Shown here piece after piece: positions 16,667 through 23,643 of a DNA stretch of 38,063 nt. The translations under genes were made by a program, and so were the position numbers. Source of the DNA: Bradyrhizobium uaiense (lineage in GTDB: Bacteria; Pseudomonadota; Alphaproteobacteria; Rhizobiales; Xanthobacteraceae); assembly GCF_010811875.1 (NCBI RefSeq), contig NZ_VKHP01000060.1, forward strand, positions 1-38,063, given 5' to 3'. Below the pieces are notes generated by a model. That model ran no database searches. It was not told where the DNA came from and saw only the letters and a program-made list of their open reading frames with translations. Every line of letters starts with the position of its first letter. The stretch's first letter is position 1.

Positions 16667-16678
16667 AGGATACGACGG

Positions 16679-17095
16679 ATGCAGGAAGCCGAGATGCGTG
16701 ATCCGTTCGATGCGGCCATGGGCGATGGTCGGCACGAATTCGGATCGTTCTTCCTGTCCCGTCTGTTCGGGATGACGGTGTCTTACGACGCGGACGCATG
16801 CGTCGTCACGCTCGACGTAAAAGCCTTCATGTACAACCCGCAGGGTTCGCTGCACGGCGGCGTGCTGGCGACCGCGCTCGACATCTCGATGGGCCATCTG
16901 CTCAAGCATCAGTTCGGCGCCGGCGTCACGCTGGAGATGAAAGTGCAATACTTCGCTCCGGTCCGCAGCGGTCCCGTGACCTGCTGCGCTACCTTCCTCA
17001 AGAGCGGACGCAAGACGTTCTTCCTGCAATCGCGGGCTTGCGACGGTAACGGAGAGACGATCGCGCACGCCACCGCAACGTGGAAGAAGCTATGA
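16679..17095 (+). CDS. PaaI-type hotdog-fold acyl-CoA thioesterase
   Basis: 138 residues forming one hotdog domain. The motif NPQGSLHGGVLATALDISMG (~53-72) contains the HGG turn and Asp68 at the catalytic acid position of PaaI-like enzymes; GAGVTLEMKVQYFAPVRSG is the typical second strand pair. It would hydrolyse an acyl-CoA to free acid and CoA, perhaps resetting a dead-end thioester or releasing the product in the pathway. GAGG lies about 10 bases before the ATG at 16679; the ATG at 16694 is a possible shorter start. Its stop overlaps the next gene in ATGA. Confidence 0.9.
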   Translation: MQEAEMRDPFDAAMGDGRHEFGSFFLSRLFGMTVSYDADACVVTLDVKAFMYNPQGSLHGGVLATALDISMGHLLKHQFGAGVTLEMKVQYFAPVRSGPVTCCATFLKSGRKTFFLQSRACDGNGETIAHATATWKKL

Positions 17096-18501
17096 ACGAT
17101 GTCGTCGGCAAGCTCCGCGAACTGCTCGGCTCCGGATGCATTACCGATCCCGAGGTAGCCGACGCTTATCTGACCGACTGGCGCGGTCTGCTACGGGGGC
17201 GCGCCACCTGCGTATTGCGACCGAACTCGGTCGAACTCCTCGCGCAATGTGTGCGGATCTGCCGGGAAGCCGGCGTCGGCATCGTGCCGCAAGGCGGCAA
17301 CACCGGGCTCGTCGGCGGCGCCACGCCGAACGACAGCGGCTTCCAGGCTGTCATCAGCACGGCTTCCATGAGGAAGATCCGCTCTATCGACCCGGTTGAC
17401 ATGTCCGTCGTTGCGGAAGCGGGCGCGACGATCGCGGATCTTCAGGCTGCCACGGCCGAGGCGGGCACTCTATTTCCACTGTCGTTCGCGTCAGAAGGAA
17501 CCGCGACGCTGGGCGGGGCGCTGGCGACGAATGCCGGCGGCATCTCGGCGGTTCGGTATGGCAGCGCGAGAGATCTTCTGCTCGGAATGGAAGTCGTCCT
17601 GCCGGACGGAAGAATATGGAATGGGCTGCGCACGTTGCGGAAGGACAACGCCGGTTACGCGCTCAAGCATCTGTTCTCCGGCTCGGAGGGGACGCTAGGC
17701 ATCATCACCGCAGCCGCGATGAAGCTCGCGCCGCAGCCGCGGGTATGTGAAGTTGCCTTCTGCGCGCTGGAGACCGAGGACCAGGTCCTCGATCTCTGGA
17801 TGAAGCTGCGCGCTGCCGCCGACGGGAACGTGCGCGCCATCGAATATCTTTCCGGCTCCTGCGTTGAACTGGCGAAGCGCGACGGGCTCCGCTCGCCCGT
17901 GCAGAGGGCGAACCACTACGTCCTCATCGAGCTCACGTCGAGCCGCCGGGATGCCGGTCTCAGGGAAATGCTCGAGGAGTTTCTGGCCGGCGCGCTCGAA
18001 GACGGGACGATCGTGGATGCGGCGCTTGCGCAGAGCGGGGAACAACGCAAGCAGATGTGGCGGCTGCGCGAAGATCAGACTGAGGTCCAGAAAAGGGCGG
18101 GCCGCGATTTCAAGCACGACATCGCCGTGCCGGTCGCACGGGTACCGGATCTCCTGCGCCGATGCAAAGCCGGCATTGAGGCCGGCTTCGCCGATGCCAT
18201 GGTCGTGCCGTTCGGACATGTCGGGGACGGCAACATCCATCTGAACGTCGTGCTGCCGGCCGCCGTCGGGACCGAGTGGGCCAGGGAGCAAGGCAAGCGC
18301 ATCGGCGAGCTCGTCTACGACATCGCAATCTCCCTGGGCGGCACGTTCTCCGCGGAGCACGGTATCGGCCGTGCCAAGATCGATCTGCTCGAGAAGCATC
18401 GCGATCCGGTTGAGATCGATCTGATGCGCAAGATCAAAGGCGCGCTCGACGATAGCGGCTTGTTCAATCCGGACAGGGTTTTCAGTCGGCCACTTGGCTA
18501 G
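17092..18501 (+). CDS. FAD-linked D-2-hydroxyacid dehydrogenase (GlcD/D2HGDH family)
   Basis: 469 residues from the ATG at 17092, coupled to the thioesterase stop by ATGA. The N-terminal PCMH-type FAD domain has GVGIVPQGGNTGLVGGATP (~62-80, pyrophosphate loop), LGGALATNAGGIS and GSEGTLGIIT; the C-terminal FAD-oxidase domain has HVGDGNIHLNVV (~375, metal/substrate His) and EHGIGRAKID (~422). Family members oxidise D-lactate, glycolate or D-2-hydroxyglutarate to the 2-oxoacid and pass electrons to ETF or quinone. Type II dehalogenases yield (R)-, i.e. D-, 2-hydroxyacids, so this is the logical next step after the dehalogenase. The substrate is inferred from context. Confidence 0.9.
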   Translation: MNDVVGKLRELLGSGCITDPEVADAYLTDWRGLLRGRATCVLRPNSVELLAQCVRICREAGVGIVPQGGNTGLVGGATPNDSGFQAVISTASMRKIRSIDPVDMSVVAEAGATIADLQAATAEAGTLFPLSFASEGTATLGGALATNAGGISAVRYGSARDLLLGMEVVLPDGRIWNGLRTLRKDNAGYALKHLFSGSEGTLGIITAAAMKLAPQPRVCEVAFCALETEDQVLDLWMKLRAAADGNVRAIEYLSGSCVELAKRDGLRSPVQRANHYVLIELTSSRRDAGLREMLEEFLAGALEDGTIVDAALAQSGEQRKQMWRLREDQTEVQKRAGRDFKHDIAVPVARVPDLLRRCKAGIEAGFADAMVVPFGHVGDGNIHLNVVLPAAVGTEWAREQGKRIGELVYDIAISLGGTFSAEHGIGRAKIDLLEKHRDPVEIDLMRKIKGALDDSGLFNPDRVFSRPLG

Positions 18502-18518
18502 CTCGCAACGATGCGACG

Positions 18519-18617
18519 ATGAAAGCAGCGCAATTCCCAAAATTCGAGGTCGTCGAGGTGCCGGGCCCGACGCCCGGTCCGGGCGAAGTCACGGTGCACG
18601 AACGGTTGAAGACTTGA
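18519..18617 (+). pseudogene. Truncated start of a zinc-type (MDR) alcohol dehydrogenase
   Basis: The 32-residue frame begins MKAAQFPKFEVVEVPGPTPG and continues PGEVTV, which is the standard amino end of medium-chain zinc dehydrogenases (MKAA...P.PGPGEVLV). After HERLKT a stop ends it, and none of the remaining ~310 residues is present. It directly follows the FAD dehydrogenase, so it was probably once the last gene of the catabolic cluster and lost its body in a deletion at about 18598. It is unlikely to make a functional product. Confidence 0.7.
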
Positions 18618-18632
18618 GTGCGTCAAAACGAC

Positions 18633-18660
18633 AAACGGGCCTGCCGAAGCAGACCCGTTT
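18633..18660 (+). terminator. Hairpin after the catabolic cluster (terminator candidate)
   Basis: AAACGGG pairs with CCCGTTT and CTGC with GCAG, with one C/A mismatch and a CGAA tetraloop. It is the first strong hairpin after the FAD dehydrogenase and dehydrogenase remnant. There is no T-run after it, so intrinsic termination would be weak; a 3'-end stabilising role is equally possible. Confidence 0.5.
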
Positions 18661-18685
18661 ACCAATTGCTTCTGAAGACTCAGCA

Positions 18686-18714
18686 GTCCGGCGACACCAC
18701 CAGTGTAGCCGGAC
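18686..18714 (+). other. 29-base hairpin of unknown role
   Basis: GTCCGGC (18686-18692) pairs with GCCGGAC (18708-18714), and inside it ACAC pairs with GTGT around a five-base loop. With the hairpin at 18633 this makes two stable stems within 85 bases, so a small structured RNA is possible, but no known family is recognised. Confidence 0.35.
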
Positions 18715-18976
18715 AATAATGTTCTTATAAAAGGCGAGAAAATCCTCAATCCTTCCAGAGTGTCGGATTCTGCTCAGTGGGATAAAGTTCTTTCAGAATG
18801 CCTCCGGGACTTAGTTTCTTGCCTCCAATAAAGTTCTTTCAAGACTTCGTTTCTTTCGTGAGAGTTCCGGATGATCGTATCTGCTGTAGCGCTCGCTCTA
18901 GAACCCGACTCGGAATCAAGCTCCGTATTCAGAACCGCAGCTGTCCCGGGCCGAGGTTTGAGATTGCGCAGCTTGA

Positions 18977-19208
18977 GTGGACGCGAGCACCGACGTCGGG
19001 TCATCCGGATCGCCAGCGGCGGCTCAGCGGCTGAGCGAAGTTCCTCAACATCTACTGAGGGTGGCTTGCCGGCGCTGCGGCCGAACGGTCGAGATCCAGA
19101 AGGTCGACGCGGTTCGTCTCTATGGGACCGCAAGCCGTGTGGAAGGAGGTTGGGAAACGGCTGCTCGGGCGCCACGAAGAGGACGGTTGCTGGCCGGCCT
19201 ACAACTGA
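18977..19208 (+). pseudogene. Small zinc-ribbon-like conserved protein with a frameshift
   Basis: Read from the GTG at 18977, the frame gives LSEVPQHLLRVACRRCGRTV (one CxxC pair) and EIQKVDAVRLYG. It then loses sense at the GGG run 19124-19126. If one G is removed it continues PQAVWKEVGKRLLGRHEEDGC and WPAYN to a stop at 19206-19208. The joined protein resembles a small CxxC family common in Bradyrhizobium that ends with HEEDGCWP, from recall. Compared with what I remember of that family, about eight residues between RLL and GRHEED are also missing. Frameshift plus deletion point to a pseudogene; the single extra G could instead be a sequencing error. Confidence 0.6.
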
Positions 19209-19218
19209 TCGCCGGCGA

Positions 19219-19422
19219 ATGGCGCCGAAGCACTATCCAACGCCCCTGTCCGGCAGCGCCCGCAAGGCTCTCGGCAAGGAACTCGCCAAGGCGCGCGCGA
19301 TAACGACCGTGATGGCGCGCCGTTCGCAGGAGCTACGGGCCCAGGGCGAGTCGCTCATTCGGCAGGCCGACAAGCTGAGCAGCGAAAGCTGGAACGAGAA
19401 GATGTGGGCCGACGGCGGCCCG
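19219..19422 (+). pseudogene. Amino-terminal part of a small conserved protein, truncated
   Basis: The frame starts MAPKHYPTPLSGSARKALGK and contains a basic helical region rich in Ala, Arg and Gln, then SWNEKMWADGGP at residues ~58-69. Bradyrhizobium has small proteins with this helix and WNDKMWADGGP followed by PSPT and a zinc ribbon (from recall). Here the sequence departs right after GGP, and the frame runs on into the NADH dehydrogenase gene in the wrong frame, ending at 19548. The C-terminal zinc ribbon is absent. A deletion that fused this gene to the 5' part of the NADH dehydrogenase gene is the simplest reading. Confidence 0.5.
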
Positions 19423-20763
19423 AGGAGGCAAACGCCGCTGTCGAGGCTCCCCACCGGGAGCGGAAGCGCGTTGTCATCATCGGCGCGGGCTTTGCCGGAA
19501 TCGCCGCGGCACGCGCGCTTCGGCACGCTGACGTCGACGTCGTCCTGATCGACCGCCGCAATCACCACATCTTTCAGCCGCTGCTCTACCAGGTGGCGAC
19601 GGCGGTCCTCTCGCCTGCGGAGATCGCCGCGCCGATCCGGCAGCTCGAGGTCAAGCAGCGGAACCTGAGCGTGCTGCTGGCCGAGGTCACCGGTGTCGAC
19701 GTTGCTTCCCGCACGATTGAGGCGTCTTCCCCTGGCGTCGGCGCCCGCAAGATCGCCTACGACTATCTGGTGGTCGCGGCTGGCGCGCGCCCGAGCTATT
19801 TCGGGCACGACGAGTTCGCGCAATTTGCCCCGGGACTCAAGAACCTCAGCGACGCCGAAACGATCCGGGCAAAGATCCTGGGCGCATTCGAACTGGCCGC
19901 AACTATCGAGGACGAAAGCGAACGCGCGCGGCAGATGACGTTCGTGCTCGTCGGCGCAGGTCCCACAGGGGTGGAACTTGCTGCGTCCCTGGCGCAGATG
20001 GTGAGGGTTACGTTGCGCGGAAATTTCCGCCACATCGATCCCGCACAGGCCAGCATCATTCTGCTCGACGCAGGCAAGCGGGTTCTGCCGACCTTTGCCG
20101 AGTCGTTGTCCCGCCGAGTGACCCGACGGCTCACGAAGCTAGGCGTGAAGGTCTTGACCGGAGTGAAGGTCGAGACTGTCGACGCGGAGGGCGTGGTCGC
20201 GAGCGAAAGCGAAATCGCCAGCGCCACGGTCCGGATCTCCAGCGCCACTGTGCTGTGGACCGCTGGGGTTGCGGCATCGCCTATTCCAAAGATGCTTGGC
20301 ACCAAGACAGACCGCGCGGGGCGCGCTCGTCGATCCCTTCCTGAAGGTCGTGGACGCGCCCGGCGTGTTCGTCGTGGGCGATGCGGCGTCGGTCATCCAG
20401 AACGAACACCCGGTACCAGGCGTGGCGCAGGCCGCGATCCAAGAAGGACGCTATGTCGGGCGGCTGATCGCGAAGGAACTGATGGAGCGAAAAGTCAAAC
20501 GTCCATTCTGCTATTTCGACAAGGGCAATATGGCTGTCGTGGGCAAGAATTACGCTGTGCTGGAGCGGGGCTGGCTGCGCACAAGCGGCTCCCTGACCTG
20601 GCTGGTGTGGGCGTTCGTTCATATCATCTCCCTGCCGCAGTTGCAGAACCGGCTGCGCGTGCAGCGCCAGTGGCTCTGGTCGTATTTCACCGGGCAGCGC
20701 AGTTCGCGCCTGATCCCCGAGCCGCCGAGAACGCCGGGCACGGCCAATGACTACCCAAGCTAA
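19404..20763 (+). pseudogene. ndh: Type II NADH dehydrogenase (NDH-2), frameshifted
   Basis: Two frames together make one NDH-2. The first (19404 to about 20320) has the FAD motif VVIIGAGFAGIAAARAL, HHIFQPLLYQVATAVL, the NAD(H) motif FVLVGAGPTGVELAASLA and VLWTAGVAASPIPKMLGTKTDRAG. The second (about 20318 to 20763) continues ALVDPFLKVVDAPGVFVVGD, then the FAD-contacting GVAQAAIQEGRYVGRLI and a membrane-binding tail. Removing one G from the GGGG run at 20318-20321 restores a single frame of about 450 residues. NDH-2 passes electrons from NADH to quinone without pumping protons. The only start in frame is a GTG at 19404 inside the preceding truncated gene, so the original start may be lost as well. 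A sequencing error at the G run is possible. Confidence 0.8.
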
Positions 20764-20873
20764 GCCTTGCTTCGGCTACTGGGCCGCGCACTACATCAAC
20801 CGCGCTCGGCGCTTGTGCCGCGTGGCTCGAGCAGACCCGAATGGCTCGAGCGTTGAGGCCATAGGGTCCCGAT

Positions 20874-20910
20874 CGACGGACATTTGGCCTGAAACACCGG
20901 ATGTCCGTCG
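20874..20910. terminator. Perfect 10-bp hairpin between the NDH-2 gene and catalase
   Basis: CGACGGACAT (20874-20883) is the exact reverse complement of ATGTCCGTCG (20901-20910), with a 17-base loop containing a further TTGG/CCGG near-pairing. It lies 110 bases after the NDH-2 stop and 125 before the catalase start. It may end the NDH-2 transcript, or be an operator for the catalase gene; no T-run follows. Confidence 0.45.
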
Positions 20911-21035
20911 TTGAGCCGATCCGCCGGGTTTTCCAATCGTGAGGCCACCAAACACGAAGTCAGAGCGATCAGAGCGACGCCTCGCGCGCCGCGAGCGCGA
21001 CGTGCTGCCTTCAACGAACGATCCTGAAGCATCCA

Positions 21036-22493
21036 ATGAGTGATGAGACCAAGCGGCCGTTTCTGACGCACGCCTCCGGCGCGCCGGTGACCGACAACAT
21101 CAACATCCAGACCGCCGGACCGCGCGGACCGGCGCTGCTGCAGGACGTCTGGCTGATCGAGAAGCTCGCGCATTTCGACCGCGAGGTGATTCCGGAGCGC
21201 CGCATGCACGCCAAGGGCTCCGGCGCCCACGGCACGTTCACCCACGACATCACCCGCTACACTAGGGCGAACATCTTCTCTGAAATCGGCAAGCAGACGC
21301 CGATGTTCGCGTGGTTCTCGACGGTCGCCGGCGAGCGTGGCGCGGCGGACGCCGAGCGCGACATCCGCGGGTTCGCGCTCAAATTCTATGCCGAGGAAGG
21401 TAACTGGGACGTCGTCGGCAACAACACGCCGGTGTTCTTCTTTCGCGACTCCCTGCGCTTTCCCGACCTGAACCACGCCATCAAGCGCGATCCCTACACC
21501 GGCATGCGGAGTGCCGACAACAACTGGGATTTCTGGACGCTGCTGCCCGAGGCGCTGCACCAGGTCACCATCGTCATGAGCGAGCGCGGCATCCCCAGGA
21601 GCTATCGCCACATGCACGGCTTTGGCAGCCACACCTACAGCTTGCTGAACGCGAACAATGAGCGCGTCTGGGTCAAGTTTCACTTCCGCACCCGGCAGGG
21701 CATCCAGAACCTGACCGACGCCGAGGCCACCGCCGTGGTCGGCACGGATCGCGAGAGCCATCAGCGCGACCTGTTCAACAGCATCGAGCGCGGTGCGTTT
21801 CCGCGCTGGACGCTGTACATCCAGGTGATGACGGACGAGCAGGCGACGAAGTTTCCGTTCAATCCCTTCGACCTCACCAAGGTCTGGCCGAAGGCTGACC
21901 ATCCGTTGATCGAGGTGGGTTATTTCGAGCTCAACCGCAATCCGGAGAACCTGTTCGCCGTGGTCGAGCAGGCTGCGTTCTCGCCTGCCAACATCGTGCC
22001 GGGCATCGGCTATTCGCCGGACAAGATGCTGCAGGCGCGGCTGTTCTCCTATGGCGACGCGCAACGCTATCGGCTCGGCGTCAACCACCACCATATTCCG
22101 GTCAACGCGCCGAAATGCCCGTTCCACAGCTATCACCGTGACGGTGCGATGCGGACCGACGGCAATCTCGGCCGCACGCCGACCTACTGGCCGAACAGCC
22201 GCGGCGAGTGGACTGACCGGCCGCAGCTGAACGAGCCGCCGCTGGAAGTCACGGGCGCGGCCGCGCATTGGGATGATCGTGTCGATGAGGATCACTGGCG
22301 ACAGCCCGGCGACCTGTTCCGGAACATGACCGTGGCGCAGCAGCAGACGCTGTTCGAGAATACCGCACGCCAGGTGGGCCAGGCCGCAAGGCACATCCAG
22401 GAACGGCACGTCGCGAATTGCAGCAAGGCCGACCCGGCATACGGCAAGGGCGTTTCCGAGGCGCTCGCCCTGTTTGCCGCAGGCGAGCTGTAG
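21036..22493 (+). CDS. katA: Monofunctional haem catalase
   Basis: 485 residues, the small-subunit clade 3 size. The distal His58 is in ERRMHAKGSGAHGTF, the distal Asn in WDVVGNNTPVFFFRD (~129-130), and the proximal haem ligand Tyr339 in RLFSYGDAQRYRLG with Arg335 four residues before it. NADPH-binding-type residues around ~190-200 (SYRHMHGFGSHTY) are present. There is no N-terminal export signal, so it is cytoplasmic. It degrades hydrogen peroxide. No OxyR gene is adjacent. Reading is intact despite decayed genes on both sides. Clade and gene symbol are from memory of family sizes. Confidence 0.95.
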   Translation: MSDETKRPFLTHASGAPVTDNINIQTAGPRGPALLQDVWLIEKLAHFDREVIPERRMHAKGSGAHGTFTHDITRYTRANIFSEIGKQTPMFAWFSTVAGERGAADAERDIRGFALKFYAEEGNWDVVGNNTPVFFFRDSLRFPDLNHAIKRDPYTGMRSADNNWDFWTLLPEALHQVTIVMSERGIPRSYRHMHGFGSHTYSLLNANNERVWVKFHFRTRQGIQNLTDAEATAVVGTDRESHQRDLFNSIERGAFPRWTLYIQVMTDEQATKFPFNPFDLTKVWPKADHPLIEVGYFELNRNPENLFAVVEQAAFSPANIVPGIGYSPDKMLQARLFSYGDAQRYRLGVNHHHIPVNAPKCPFHSYHRDGAMRTDGNLGRTPTYWPNSRGEWTDRPQLNEPPLEVTGAAAHWDDRVDEDHWRQPGDLFRNMTVAQQQTLFENTARQVGQAARHIQERHVANCSKADPAYGKGVSEALALFAAGEL

Positions 22494-22610
22494 CGCGGTG
22501 AAGGCGGCGAGCCCGGCTTGTCGCCCCCACGCACTGGCGCACGCGGCGGGAATTCCATCACACAATGTTGTTGGATGAAGACGGAAGCAGGAACCGCATT
22601 GAAGCCTCCG

Positions 22611-22781
22611 ATGAAGGATGTGTTGAGCGTGGTCACGTTCATCTTGGGAGCCCTGTGCTTCGCGATGTTCCTGACTACGGTGAAACCGAGTGCGCTTAGG
22701 GCATTCCGCTCATCGAACAAGCCTGCGTATTGCGAAATAGCGGCTTCTCGCGATCAGGTATGCCGTAGCGACTCCGAATGA
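22611..22781 (+). CDS. Small membrane protein, hypothetical
   Basis: A 56-residue frame from the ATG at 22611 (MKDVLSVVTFILGALCFAMF) with one hydrophobic helix at residues ~5-25 followed by a basic, Cys-containing tail. In-frame starts upstream (22518, 22575) add residues without features. There is no strong ribosome binding site. Nothing links it to a known family. It is listed because of the clear membrane helix followed by positive charges. Confidence 0.35.
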   Translation: MKDVLSVVTFILGALCFAMFLTTVKPSALRAFRSSNKPAYCEIAASRDQVCRSDSE

Positions 22782-22957
22782 CGGGAGCGCTGAGAGTTTC
22801 GCTCCCGCCAGATGCTCGTTGAAGCCGTCAATAATACACGAGGTGATCTGTGAATGCGATGTTAGCCGAGCTTCGAGCTCATGAGGCAATTTCCATTGTC
22901 GAGGCTTCCCACCAAGAGCAGAAGCGCGCCGACATCGTCAGCGCTGGCTTTGCTAGA

Positions 22958-23284
22958 ATGCAAAAGTTCATTTTTTCCATAGTCGTTATTACCGCTGCTT
23001 CGTGGTCCATCGCACAGGCCGCGGCCGCCGACCGAGTACCCCCCTTCGATATCGTCCGAAACTGTGGTGCGGAGGTGGCAGCCGCCGGCACAGAAAGCGT
23101 TGCAAGCTGCACGAAAGACGAAACGGATGCCATGAATGAGTTGGACAAACGCTGGACTGAATTCAGCGCGTCAAACAAGCAGGCTTGCGTTGAGGAGGCC
23201 AGCCTCGGAGGAGAGCAGAGCTATGTTGAGCTTTTGACTTGCCTTGAAATGTCTAGTGGCGAGTTCTTGGCTGGCAGACATTAG
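22958..23284 (+). CDS. Small exported protein with conserved cysteines, hypothetical
   Basis: 108 residues from the ATG at 22958 (MQKFIFSIVVITAASWSIAQ), giving a signal peptide with cleavage near AQAAA-A. The mature part has four cysteines (VRNCGAE, ASCTKDE, QACVEEA, LTCLEMS) suited to two disulfides in the periplasm and an acidic helical pattern. A longer frame begins at the GTG 22850 with GAGGTGA just before it, but it would put 36 polar residues in front of the signal peptide. I recall similar small exported proteins in Bradyrhizobium (FDIxRNC...SYVDLLTCLEM) without a function. Confidence 0.65.
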   Translation: MQKFIFSIVVITAASWSIAQAAAADRVPPFDIVRNCGAEVAAAGTESVASCTKDETDAMNELDKRWTEFSASNKQACVEEASLGGEQSYVELLTCLEMSSGEFLAGRH

Positions 23285-23505
23285 ATTCAATGGGCAACAC
23301 CGTGCAAGAGCTCTTTGCGCAGCCTGCAAGCGACGCCGCACGCACGTCGTTGTTCGTTCCCGTTCCGAATAACTCGTCGAGATTCGGTATTCTTCACTCA
23401 CTCTCTCGGCTCCAGTCAGTTTAGCTATCAGAGAAGCCGCAGGATTCCTGCTGCAGTGAGATAGTGGACTTCACAAAGACAGACCTCTGGCTTGAGAACT
23501 CGACC
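23285..23505. other. Region before the cyoE start, probably the old cyo promoter
   Basis: No gene is visible in these 221 bases. They precede the amino-terminal piece of cyoE on the plus strand, so in the arrangement before the inversion they would have carried the promoter of the cyoE-A-B-C-D operon. No firm -35/-10 pair or regulator site was identified. After the inversion cyoA and cyoB point towards this region, so it no longer drives them. Confidence 0.4.
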
Positions 23506-23610
23506 ATGAGCACCACCGGGATTCCCTTATCACGTGTTTTGCTGGCTTCATGGCCCAGTTTGGTGGAGCGGCTACCCCACTTTGTCACCTTGACGAAGCC
23601 ACGCGTTATG
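23506..23610 (+). pseudogene. cyoE: Haem o synthase (cyoE), amino-terminal 35 codons, separated by inversion
   Basis: From the ATG at 23506 the plus strand encodes 35 residues beginning MSTTGIPLSRVLL and ending HFVTLTKPRVM. The (L)LKPRVM segment is the diagnostic start of the first helix of protohaem IX farnesyltransferase. Beyond the ATG codon 23608-23610 the frame runs into the reverse complement of the cyoC start and stops at 23688. The rest of cyoE is on the minus strand, starting at 27443 (M-ALALFTAFVGL), and joining the two pieces at this Met gives the normal family spacing. The fragment alone cannot be active. Confidence 0.85.
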
Positions 23611-23643
23611 CCGAACTGCATCCATCTCAACTGCGACGTTCAT
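23611..23643 (-). pseudogene. cyoC: Cytochrome bo3 subunit III (cyoC), amino-terminal 11 codons, separated by inversion
   Basis: The ATG at 23643 overlaps the cyoB stop in ATGA and has GGAGG seven bases upstream, exactly what is expected for the next gene of a cyo operon. It encodes MNVAVEMDAVR and then, from 23610 downward, runs into the reverse complement of the cyoE start, ending at a stop at 23572. The remaining cyoC is on the plus strand from 27441, where the His codon CAT continues in frame. As it stands only a 23-residue nonsense peptide is made from this start. Confidence 0.8.

Larger units (their letters stand above)
18618..18976. other. Gene-poor stretch with two hairpins and an imperfect direct repeat
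   Basis: No gene is recognisable in these 359 bases. Two hairpins are described separately (18633-18660 and 18686-18714). The 14 bases ATAAAGTTCTTTCA occur at 18782-18795 and again at 18828-18841, within an imperfect ~46-base direct repeat whose copies also share ACTT-GTTTCTT. The AT content is higher than around it. It looks like scar DNA left by deletions on either side. Confidence 0.5.

Noticed and set aside
18498..18749. 83-codon minus-strand frame beside the truncated dehydrogenase
   Set aside because: No ribosome binding site and no recognised family; it overlaps two hairpins and the dehydrogenase remnant on the other strand.
20796..22565. 589-codon minus-strand frame over catalase
   Set aside because: Antisense shadow of an intact catalase.
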